64,000 nucleotides of DNA from Clostridium algoriphilum. GTDB lineage: Bacteria > Bacillota > Clostridia > Clostridiales > Clostridiaceae. Made by a program: the position numbers and the translations under genes. Of this stretch, positions 57,188-64,000 are shown one piece after another (position 1 is the first letter of the stretch; every line of letters starts with the position of its first letter). The notes below the pieces were generated by a model. The model ran no database searches. It had not been told where the DNA came from and was given only the letters and a program-made list of their open reading frames with translations. The DNA lies in NCBI RefSeq assembly GCF_020443705.1, contig NZ_JAIZZK010000010.1:55286-119285 (forward strand). Direction: 5' to 3'.

Positions 57188-59362
57188 ATGTTGCATGAAG
57201 CACAAGAAAAATTAAAGAAGTATTATGGGTATGATAATTTTAGAAAAGGGCAAGAAAATGTAATAGAAAGTATATTAAGTGGAAAAGATACCTTTGCGGT
57301 AATGCCTACAGGGGCAGGAAAGTCGGTATGTTATCAAATACCAGCTTTAATGCTAGAAGGAGTAACACTTGTAATATCACCACTTATATCACTTATGAAA
57401 GATCAAGTAGACACATTGAATAGTATTGGGATAGCTGCAACATATATAAATAGCTCATTAAGTATTAATGAAGTTAATGAAAGAATTGATAGGGTAGCTG
57501 CAGGAGAAGTGAAGCTTCTTTATGTTGCCCCAGAAAGGCTAGAATCAGACTTTTTCTGCAATATGTTAAATAGATTAACAATATCGCTTTTAGCAGTAGA
57601 TGAAGCTCATTGTGTATCTCAATGGGGTCATGATTTTAGACCTAGCTATGCAGCAATTTCTAATTTATTAGAAAAATTACCAGGAAGACCAATTATAGCG
57701 GCATTTACGGCGACGGCTACGCAGGAGGTAAGGCTAGACGTTATTAAGATTTTAAAATTAAGAGAGCCAGATGTCTATGTAACTGGTTTTAATAGAGAAA
57801 ATTTAAGCTTTACTGTTATTCGTGGAGAAAACAAAAGAGATTTTGTACTAAAATACATTGAAGATAATAAAGACCAAGTAGGGATAATTTACACAGCTAC
57901 AAGAAAGGAAACAAATAATCTCTACGAGCTTTTGCATAAAAAGGGATATAACGTAGGCAAGTACCATGCTGGGCTAGGAGACGTTGAAAGAAAGCAAAAC
58001 CAGGAAAAATTCTTATATGATGATATCAACATAATTATAGCTACTAATGCATTTGGTATGGGAATAGATAAATCAAACGTTAGGTATGTTATTCATTATA
58101 ATTTAACAAAGAGCATGGAAGCATATTACCAAGAAGCAGGACGTGGAGGTCGTGATGGTGAGCCAAGTGAATGCATATTGTTATTTTCTGCGGCAGATGT
58201 GCTACTTCAGAAGTTTTTTATAGAGCAAAGCACCGAGTCACCTCAAAGAAAGGTAAATGAGTATAAGAAACTTCAAGCTATGGTGGATTATTCACACACG
58301 TCAAGATGTCTACGAAAGTTTATTTTGGAATATTTTGGAGAAGAAAATGTTCAGGATAAATGTGACAATTGTAGTACCTGCAATGATGAAAGTGAACTCG
58401 TAGATATAACTATTGAGGCACAAAAGATATTCTCTTGCATATTTAGGATGAAGGAGAGGTACGGTACTTCATTAATTGCAGAGGTTCTTCGTGGATCAAA
58501 GAATAAAAAAGTTTTGGAGCTTGGATTTAATAAGTTATCTACTTATGGGATAATAAAGCAGTATACTGTTAAGGAGATAAGAGATCTTATAAATGTGCTT
58601 ACAGCAGAAGAATATTTATCGCTTGCAGATGGCCAGTTTCCAGTGGTTCATTTAAAAGAAAAAGCCGTGGCAGTTCTTAAGAATGAGGAAAAAGTGTATC
58701 AGAAAATAGATAAAAAGAAGGCTAAGGTAGTTAAGGATACGGGCTTATTTGAAATACTGAAAGCACTGCGAAAAGATATCTCAGAGAGAGAGAAAGTTCC
58801 ACCATATATTGTTTTTGCAGATAGTGCACTAAGAGAGATGAGCGAATATTTTCCAGTAAATGAAAAAGAGATGCTTAATATCAAAGGAGTAGGGGAATCT
58901 AAGCTTAATAAGTATGGTGAGGAATTCATTAATGTTATAAAAAAATATATGAAGGAAAACAATATAGAACTAAAGGAAGAAATACTATATAATGAAGAAG
59001 TGGGCGAGGATATTCAGGCGGAAAGTTCACTAAAGCAAAATGGAAAAAATGATGACAAGGTGCCTAGCTATGTCATTACTTATAACCTGTATAAACAAGG
59101 TAAAAGCATAGAGGACATAATAGACTTGAGAAAACTTAAAAGCCTAACAGTACAAGAACATATATTTAAATGCGCTGCTGAGGGTTTTGATGTTAATCTA
59201 GATGATTTTATTCCCAAAAATCATGAAGCACTCATCATTGAAGTCATAGAAAAAATCGGAGCTTCAAAGTTAAAACCAATTAAAGAAGCATTACCAAAAG
59301 AAATAGATTATTTAGCTATAAAAGCAACAATATTTAAATACGCTAATAGTAAGATTTCTTAG
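57188..59362 (+). CDS. recQ: ATP-dependent DNA helicase RecQ
   Basis: Helicase of 724 residues. Walker A MPTGAGKS near 36-43, DEAH in LAVDEAHCVSQWGHDF, ATP-coupling motifs TATAT and QEAGRGGRDG, the zinc-binding CxxC set in the RQC region (SRCLRKFI ... DKCDNCSTC), and an HRDC domain from about residue 510 (ILKALRKDISEREKVPPYIVFADSALREM). A further C-terminal helical domain (YNLYKQGKSIEDIIDLRKLKSLTVQEHI) completes the long form. ATG 57184 and 57188 are near each other but only the latter is in frame. The next gene starts 15 bases after its stop. Confidence 0.97.
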   Translation: MLHEAQEKLKKYYGYDNFRKGQENVIESILSGKDTFAVMPTGAGKSVCYQIPALMLEGVTLVISPLISLMKDQVDTLNSIGIAATYINSSLSINEVNERIDRVAAGEVKLLYVAPERLESDFFCNMLNRLTISLLAVDEAHCVSQWGHDFRPSYAAISNLLEKLPGRPIIAAFTATATQEVRLDVIKILKLREPDVYVTGFNRENLSFTVIRGENKRDFVLKYIEDNKDQVGIIYTATRKETNNLYELLHKKGYNVGKYHAGLGDVERKQNQEKFLYDDINIIIATNAFGMGIDKSNVRYVIHYNLTKSMEAYYQEAGRGGRDGEPSECILLFSAADVLLQKFFIEQSTESPQRKVNEYKKLQAMVDYSHTSRCLRKFILEYFGEENVQDKCDNCSTCNDESELVDITIEAQKIFSCIFRMKERYGTSLIAEVLRGSKNKKVLELGFNKLSTYGIIKQYTVKEIRDLINVLTAEEYLSLADGQFPVVHLKEKAVAVLKNEEKVYQKIDKKKAKVVKDTGLFEILKALRKDISEREKVPPYIVFADSALREMSEYFPVNEKEMLNIKGVGESKLNKYGEEFINVIKKYMKENNIELKEEILYNEEVGEDIQAESSLKQNGKNDDKVPSYVITYNLYKQGKSIEDIIDLRKLKSLTVQEHIFKCAAEGFDVNLDDFIPKNHEALIIEVIEKIGASKLKPIKEALPKEIDYLAIKATIFKYANSKIS

Positions 59363-59377
59363 AATAAAGGAGAAAAT

Positions 59378-60592
59378 ATGGAAAAATTATTTAATGAATT
59401 AGGATTAAAACAAAACCTTATACAAGGTCTTATTAAACAAGGCATTGAAAGTCCTACAGAAATTCAATCAAAGGCTATACCAATGGGACTTGCAGGTGAG
59501 GATATCATCGGAGAGTCAGAGACAGGTTCTGGTAAAACGTTAGCTTATTTATTACCTATATTTCAAAAAATAGATATAACATCAAAGGATATTCAAGCAA
59601 TTATACTTGCGCCGACTCATGAACTTGCAATTCAAATACATAAACAGGTAGAATTGTTATCTATGAACTCAGATAGCTTAGTTAGATCAACTAGTATAAT
59701 AGGTAATGTTAATATTAAAAGGCAATTAGAGTCTCTTAAGGAAAAACCTCATATAATAGTGGGTTCGGCTGGGAGAATTTTAGAACTTATCGCAATGAAA
59801 AAACTAAAATCTCATGGAGTCAAGACTATAGTAATAGATGAAGGCGATAGAATGATAGATGAGGATAACATAGATGGTGTAAAAGCAATAATAAAAACTA
59901 CACTTCGCGATAGGCAAATTATGATATTTTCAGCTACGATATCACTTAAAGTAGTAGAAATTGCTAAAACTTTAATGAAGGATCCTCGAGTTATTAAAGT
60001 AGGCGATAAAAGCGTTGTAAATCCCAATATAGAGCATATATATTTTCTAGTGGAAAGAAGAGATAAAATTGAAATTTTAAGGAAACTTATAAGTGCTACT
60101 AAACCTGAAAAGGCAATAATATTTATAAACAAAAGTGATGAGGTAGAAATTACAACTTCTAAGCTTAGCTATCATGGTTTAAAAGTAGAGGGAATACATG
60201 GATCATCTGAAAAAATTGATAGAAAGAAAGCTCTTGAAGATTTTAATGCAGGTAAAATTCAACTTTTAGTGGCTTCGGATTTAGCAGCTAGAGGACTTGA
60301 TATAGTAGGAGTATCTCACATATTTAACCTTGATATACCAGAAAACTCGAAAGACTATTTGCATAGAGTTGGTAGAACAGGAAGAATGGGAGAACATGGG
60401 CTCGCACTATCCATAGTAGTAGAGAGAGAACTTGATCTTATTAAAAACTATGAAAGAGATTTTAATATAGAAATTCTACGAAAAGATATCCGCATGGGAG
60501 AGATTATTGATCCAAAAATCATACCTAAAGATAGACCCGTCGATCATAATTCTAGAGCTGATTACAAATCATCAAATCATAATAAAAAATAA
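59378..60592 (+). CDS. DEAD-box-type RNA helicase with DEGD motif II
   Basis: Helicase of 404 residues: Q motif (FNELGLKQNLIQGLIKQGIESPTEIQ), Walker A SETGSGKT near 47-54, PTHEL, motif II DEGD (154-157) in place of DEAD, SAT (FSATIS), and HRVGRTGRMG. Short C-terminus, no added RNA-binding domain. Motif II substitution of Ala by Gly is unusual; the key Asp and Glu are retained, so ATP hydrolysis is likely possible. It follows recQ closely, sharing the operon. RBS AAAGGAGAAAAT. Confidence 0.88.
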   Translation: MEKLFNELGLKQNLIQGLIKQGIESPTEIQSKAIPMGLAGEDIIGESETGSGKTLAYLLPIFQKIDITSKDIQAIILAPTHELAIQIHKQVELLSMNSDSLVRSTSIIGNVNIKRQLESLKEKPHIIVGSAGRILELIAMKKLKSHGVKTIVIDEGDRMIDEDNIDGVKAIIKTTLRDRQIMIFSATISLKVVEIAKTLMKDPRVIKVGDKSVVNPNIEHIYFLVERRDKIEILRKLISATKPEKAIIFINKSDEVEITTSKLSYHGLKVEGIHGSSEKIDRKKALEDFNAGKIQLLVASDLAARGLDIVGVSHIFNLDIPENSKDYLHRVGRTGRMGEHGLALSIVVERELDLIKNYERDFNIEILRKDIRMGEIIDPKIIPKDRPVDHNSRADYKSSNHNKK

Positions 60593-60597
60593 CAAGC

Positions 60598-60645
60598 CCA
60601 TAAAGGAAGGTATAAATTACATTAGCCTAGTTTCCTTCCTTGTGG
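60598..60645 (+). terminator. Hairpin after the DEAD-type helicase
   Basis: CCATAAAGGAAGG pairs with CCTTCCTTGTGG (one bulge, one G-T) around a 23-base loop. No T run, so it may only weakly terminate. Confidence 0.4.
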
Positions 60646-60707
60646 TATAATGGCTGAGTAGTTTCGACTATAATGAGATTACTTAATATGGAGGTATATA
60701 TAAATAT

Positions 60708-62324
60708 ATGATTAGTACAAATAACATAAGTTTAAGATATGGTGCACGTAAATTATTTGATAATGTTAATATAAAATTTAATCCCGGTAATTGTTATGGA
60801 TTAATTGGAGCTAATGGTTCTGGTAAATCAACATTTCTTAAAATATTATCTGGTGAGATAGAAGCCAATACTGGAGAAGTTTTTATTACTCCAGGAGAAA
60901 GATTAGCAGTTTTAAGGCAAGATCATTTCGAATTTGATGAACATGAAGTTATTGAAACAGTAATGATGGGACATGTAAGACTATTTGAAATAATGCATGA
61001 AAAAGATGAATTATATGCAAAAACAGATTTTACGGATGAAGACGGAATTAGAGCTTCAGTACTAGAAGGTGAATTTGCAGAACTTAATGGATGGGAAGCT
61101 GAATCAGAAGCTTCAACTCTACTAATGGGACTTGGAATAAACGAAGAACTTCAAAATAAGAAAATGAAGGAACTAACAGGATCTGAAAAGGTAAAGGTAC
61201 TTCTTGCTCAAACTTTATTTGGTAAACCTGATATTCTATTACTAGATGAGCCTACAAACAATTTAGATGTAAAATCTAAAAATTGGCTTGAAAGTTTTTT
61301 ACTAAACTTTGAGAGTACTGTAATAGTTGTTTCGCATGATAGGCATTTCTTAAACAAAATATGTACTCATGTTGCAGATATAGATTTTAGTAAAATCCAA
61401 CTATTTGTTGGAAATTATGATTTTTGGTATGAGTCTAGTCAATTGGCCCTTCAAATGGCTAAAGATCAAAACAAGAAAAAAGAAGAAAAAATTGCTGAAT
61501 TACAAAACTTTATTGCTAGATTTAGCTCTAATGCATCTAAGGCAAAACAGGCTACTTCTCGTAAAAAGCAATTAGATAAATTGACTTTAGATGATATAAA
61601 ACCTTCTTCTCGTAAATATCCTTTTGTTGGTTTTAAGCCAGAAAGAGAAGCTGGAAATGATTTATTAACAGTTGAAAATCTAAGTAAAACTGTGGATGGA
61701 GAAATACTTCTTGATAATGTATCTTTTATAGTTAGTAAGGGAGATAAGATTGCGTTCACTGGGGCAGATGAAATAGCTAAAACTACACTTTTTAAAATAA
61801 TAATGGGTGAAATGGAGCCAGATAGTGGTGAAGTTAAATGGGGAGTTACTACATCTCAAGCTTATTTACCAAAAGACAACACAGAATATTTTTATGGTGT
61901 AGATTGTACCTTGGTTGATTGGCTTAGACAGTACTCTGAGGATAAGGCTGAAAGCTTTATTAGAGGTTTTTTAGGTAGAATGCTTTTCTCAGGAGAAGAA
62001 GCTCTTAAAAAGGCTAGCGTATTGTCCGGTGGAGAAAAGGTTAGATGTATGCTTTCTAAAATGATGCTTAGTAACGCTAATGTATTAATATTAGATGAGC
62101 CTACTAACCATTTGGACTTAGAGTCTATTACTGCTTTAAACAATGGGCTTACTAGTTATACTGGAACAATGCTATTAACATCGCAGGATTCACAGCTACT
62201 TGCAACAGTTGCAAATAGAATAATAGAAATTACACCTAAGGGAATAATGGATAAACAAATGACTTATGATGAATTTATAGAAAATAATGAAGTTCAAGAA
62301 GAACTAGAACTTATGTATAAATAA
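60708..62324 (+). CDS. ABC-F family ATPase with degenerate second domain
   Basis: Two-domain ABC-F protein of 538 residues, closest to the YkpA/YbiT group. First domain: Walker A GANGSGKST (34-42), LTGSEKVKV as the variant signature, Walker B LLLDEPTNNLD, and VSHD. Second domain: the Walker A is GADEIAKTT (352-360), signature LSGGEKVRC, Walker B LILDEPTNHLD, and the His-switch site reads TSQD with Gln493. The first domain therefore looks competent and the second altered. Members bind the ribosome. RBS GGAGG 10-14 bases upstream. Confidence 0.9.
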   Translation: MISTNNISLRYGARKLFDNVNIKFNPGNCYGLIGANGSGKSTFLKILSGEIEANTGEVFITPGERLAVLRQDHFEFDEHEVIETVMMGHVRLFEIMHEKDELYAKTDFTDEDGIRASVLEGEFAELNGWEAESEASTLLMGLGINEELQNKKMKELTGSEKVKVLLAQTLFGKPDILLLDEPTNNLDVKSKNWLESFLLNFESTVIVVSHDRHFLNKICTHVADIDFSKIQLFVGNYDFWYESSQLALQMAKDQNKKKEEKIAELQNFIARFSSNASKAKQATSRKKQLDKLTLDDIKPSSRKYPFVGFKPEREAGNDLLTVENLSKTVDGEILLDNVSFIVSKGDKIAFTGADEIAKTTLFKIIMGEMEPDSGEVKWGVTTSQAYLPKDNTEYFYGVDCTLVDWLRQYSEDKAESFIRGFLGRMLFSGEEALKKASVLSGGEKVRCMLSKMMLSNANVLILDEPTNHLDLESITALNNGLTSYTGTMLLTSQDSQLLATVANRIIEITPKGIMDKQMTYDEFIENNEVQEELELMYK

Positions 62325-62328
62325 AAAG

Positions 62329-62357
62329 AAGGCACTTCTAATTAGAAGTGCCTTTTT
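62329..62357. terminator. Bidirectional terminator between ABC-F and Gly/Cys-rich genes
   Basis: A 26-base palindrome (arm AAGGCACTTCTAA) with A and T runs lies 5 bases past the ABC-F stop and 9 bases past the Gly/Cys-rich stop. Confidence 0.9.
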
Positions 62358-62365
62358 AAAACTAA

Positions 62366-62578
62366 TTAAAAACCAAATCCACCAAATCCGCCGCCACAGC
62401 CACCACGGCCGCCGATACCACCACAACCTAATAGTAAAAGAATTATTAAGATGCCACTGCCACCGCCGCAGCCACCGCCAAATCCTCCACCAAAGCCACC
62501 AGTTCCGCAGCTATTTCCACATTTGCAAATAGGTTCACATCTTTTTTCACAACAACAGTCTCTATGTCTATGACTCAT
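62366..62578 (-). CDS. Gly/Cys-rich small protein, YjcZ-like
   Basis: Protein of 70 residues: a His/Arg/Cys-rich head (MSHRHRDCCCEKRC...CKCGNSC), then GGFGGGFGGGCGGGSG, a hydrophobic run ILIILLLLG, and another Gly-rich tail. The Gly-rich plus hydrophobic pattern resembles YjcZ-type sporulation proteins; the Cys clusters are extra. The DNA is locally GC-rich because of Gly codons. GGAGG lies 8-12 bases before the ATG. A surface or spore-coat role is inference. Confidence 0.65.
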   Translation of the reverse strand: MSHRHRDCCCEKRCEPICKCGNSCGTGGFGGGFGGGCGGGSGILIILLLLGCGGIGGRGGCGGGFGGFGF

Positions 62579-62887
62579 ATGAATAACCTCCTTAATTTTA
62601 GTAAGTAAAAGTTTAAAAATCTACTAAAGTAATTCAAATTGCTACTTTAGCGAGAAATCATACACTTTTACTTAAGTAATGGAGTTGGTCTACTTTATAC
62701 CAACAAATACAGGTAGGCGGATACACTCTTGAGAGTTGTTAAGTTAATTAGGAGTAGCTGTACTTTAATATATTCGATATTTTTTTAATTGTGAATATAT
62801 TATTGAAGTAAGATTAATATAAAAATATAGATAAAATAATTTTAAATATCATATATATTATCTGTAACGGTGAGGGAGGTAATGCTC
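62579..62887. other. Structured intergenic region between the Gly/Cys-rich gene and the YvrJ peptide
   Basis: Contains nested stems: AAGTAAAAGT (62603-62612) with ACTTTTACTT (62664-62673), enclosing CTAAAGTA (62624-62631) with TACTTTAG (62643-62650); then GTTGGT/ACCAAC (62684-62704). It lies in the expected 5' leader of the minus-strand gene. CTCTTGAGAG palindrome near 62727 and a GGGAGG for the YvrJ gene at the right edge. Confidence 0.45.
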
Positions 62888-63049
62888 ATGTATGATGCAT
62901 TAATTAAACTGATTAGTACAGTTGGCTTCCCTATAGGTGTGAGTATATATTTGTTAGTAAGGTTTGAACAGAAAATTGAGGATCTCAATAAATCTATCTC
63001 TTATCTAACTTCAATTATATCCACTGTTATAGGAAAATATGAAAAATAA
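62888..63049 (+). CDS. YvrJ family small membrane peptide
   Basis: Peptide of 53 residues with one membrane segment (LISTVGFPIGVSIYLLVRF, residues 8-26) and an amphipathic C-terminal helix (EQKIEDLNKSISYLTSIIS), matching the YvrJ family, function unknown. GGGAGG at 62874-62879 is 8 bases before the ATG at 62888; an in-frame ATG at 62882 is too close to the site. Followed directly by a terminator. Confidence 0.8.
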   Translation: MYDALIKLISTVGFPIGVSIYLLVRFEQKIEDLNKSISYLTSIISTVIGKYEK

Positions 63050-63077
63050 GCATACCATTTTGGTATTCTTATTTTTT
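63045..63077 (+). terminator. Terminator after the YvrJ gene
   Basis: AATAAG-ATACC pairs with GGTAT-CTTATT, with a T run after it; the stem begins at the stop codon. Confidence 0.75.
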
Positions 63078-63101
63078 AAAAAAAATAGTTTATGCTTAAT
63101 A

Positions 63102-63130
63102 TTGAAATTTATGTTAATATTGTGTATAAT
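63102..63130 (+). promoter_or_regulatory. Sigma-A promoter for the DUF6465 gene
   Basis: TTGAAA at 63102-63107, 17-base spacer, TATAAT at 63125-63130. It predicts a 5' leader of about 200 bases containing a TTATAGTT/AACTATAA hairpin near 63232-63258. Confidence 0.65.
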
Positions 63131-63338
63131 AATAATAGAAAGAGCATTGGTATAATATGGCATATTGATTATTTTTAATAATTATACAATAAATAATAGA
63201 TATAGCGATTAATTAGCAAGGAAGAAGCTTATAGTTATCTTCTATGGAACTATAACAATGTCCTAAAAAAGGGTTTTAAAGAAAAGTATCGAATAGAATA
63301 AGTAACATAAAAATTATTTATAATTGGGGGAATATGAC

Positions 63339-63746
63339 ATGAACGAGGAAAATATTTTAGATTCTACAAAAGAAGCTTTGAGCGTGGGAACAGAAGAAGC
63401 AATAACAATAGTATCTGATGCTACAAAAGAAAATGTTGGAAAAACTATTAATGTGGTGAAAGATATTGCTAAAAATGTTAAATCAAAAGCTAACAAGGCA
63501 ACTAATGTTACAAAAAAAACAGTGGCTAAGAAAACGATAGCTAAGAAAATTAATGTTGGCTTTTACGTTCAATATCAGGGAAAAGAGGTTTCCAAAAAAA
63601 CAATACTAGAGGAAATTTACGAAGAATGGACAAAATCTCATAAAATTTCAGAACTTAAAACATTAGATGTATATATAAAGGTTGAAGAAAATATAGCCTA
63701 CTGCTTGGTAAATGGCGAAATTAAAATAGATCTTAAATTATCTTAA
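63339..63746 (+). CDS. DUF6465 family protein
   Basis: Protein of 135 residues in two parts: a low-complexity Lys/Thr/Ala-rich helical region (about 1-70, KTINVVKDIAKNVKSKANKATNVTKKTVAKKT) that recalls nucleoid-type basic tails, and a compact C-terminal domain (VGFYVQYQGKEVSKKTILEEIYEEWTK ... LDVYIKVEENIAYCLVNGEIKIDL) matching DUF6465. Function unknown. ATG 63339 has GGGGG 8 bases upstream; a TTG at 63324 is inside the ribosome site. Confidence 0.75.
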   Translation: MNEENILDSTKEALSVGTEEAITIVSDATKENVGKTINVVKDIAKNVKSKANKATNVTKKTVAKKTIAKKINVGFYVQYQGKEVSKKTILEEIYEEWTKSHKISELKTLDVYIKVEENIAYCLVNGEIKIDLKLS

Positions 63747-63766
63747 TATAATTTTACAAAAGTTAG

Positions 63767-63790
63767 AAAAGGCCTTTGGCCTTTTTTTAT
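63767..63790 (+). terminator. Terminator after the DUF6465 gene
   Basis: AAAAGGCC pairs with GGCCTTTT around TTT, followed by TTTT. The last 210 bases of the window hold nothing else I could identify. Confidence 0.82.
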
Positions 63791-64000
63791 TTGAAATATA
63801 AAGGTTAATGCAATCATTTGAAAATAGTGTACATTGTTAAATTTTTATGATAGATTAAAAGTAGAAATAACATAATATACTGCTTATTTTGATAGTGTTA
63901 ACTAACTTATGAAAAAACAGGAATGTAAATATTAGGGTTTTAATTGCACGTTGAAAAGTGAAAAAATACTTTGAAGAAATACAATGCAGTTTTGTTTGTA

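Noticed and set aside
60663..60669. Spo0A-like box (AGTCGAA on the minus strand) before the ABC-F gene
   Set aside because: A single one-mismatch 7-mer in AT-rich DNA is expected by chance and has no cluster.

Overview
The window is ordinary AT-rich chromosome from a spore-forming Clostridium-type Firmicute (Clostridium sensu stricto is my best guess). Reasons: codon use heavy in A/T-ending codons, strong AGGAGG-type ribosome binding sites, frequent TTG/GTG starts, T-box and SAM-I leaders, and sporulation genes (SASP, YtxC, an AbrB regulator, a PdaB-like deacetylase, a YjcZ-like Gly/Cys-rich peptide). No insertion sequence, prophage, CRISPR array or rRNA operon was seen.

Layout. 1-8.4 kb: DUF1292 and UPF0158 proteins, MgtC-like protein, a 27-codon membrane mini-ORF, a DbpA-type RNA helicase, queT under a preQ1-I riboswitch, an M16 peptidase-recX-(CvpA-like/transglutaminase) operon, and a TPR protein. 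8.4-16 kb: a NitT/TauT-type ABC importer whose binding protein is split from its permease and ATPase by a 1425-residue 2-hydroxyacyl-CoA dehydratase activase-like protein on the other strand. 16-27 kb: T-box-valS; then a promoter, a palindrome and a SAM-I riboswitch ahead of a five-gene Opp-type peptide importer; then folC. 27-38 kb: TSCPD protein, beta-propeller, DUF4364, deacetylase, tandem-OB SSB-like protein, the lysine/diaminopimelate genes dapH, patA-like, dapB and dapA, a SASP, a methyltransferase, hslO, and five tRNAs (Val, Asp, Phe, Gly, Cys). 38-49 kb: a DUF6873-like gene, ytxC, infC-rpmI-rplT behind an L20-type leader, ktrB (frameshifted)-ktrA, an rRNA methyltransferase, T-box-pheST, zapA. 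49-64 kb: a Uup-like ABC-F protein, a nuclease/Fe-S helicase fusion, a zinc-ribbon membrane protein behind a gap with Spo0A-like boxes, abrB, yajQ, an orphan LytTR regulator, recQ, a DEAD-like helicase, a second ABC-F protein, a Gly/Cys-rich peptide, a YvrJ peptide and a DUF6465 protein.

Regulation is mostly leader-RNA based: one preQ1-I riboswitch, one SAM-I riboswitch, two T-boxes with readable specifier triplets (GTA and TTC) and one L20 leader. The points most worth a second look are the SAM-I plus palindrome control of a peptide importer, the frameshift in ktrB at the end of its selectivity-filter motif, the 27-codon membrane ORF, the Spo0A-box cluster, the nuclease-helicase fusion, the degenerate motifs in the last helicase and ABC-F protein, and an uncharacterised folded leader upstream of the Gly/Cys-rich gene. 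I did not find a clearly new multi-gene system. Motif, spacing and start calls are by eye; family names come from recognising motifs, not from a search.
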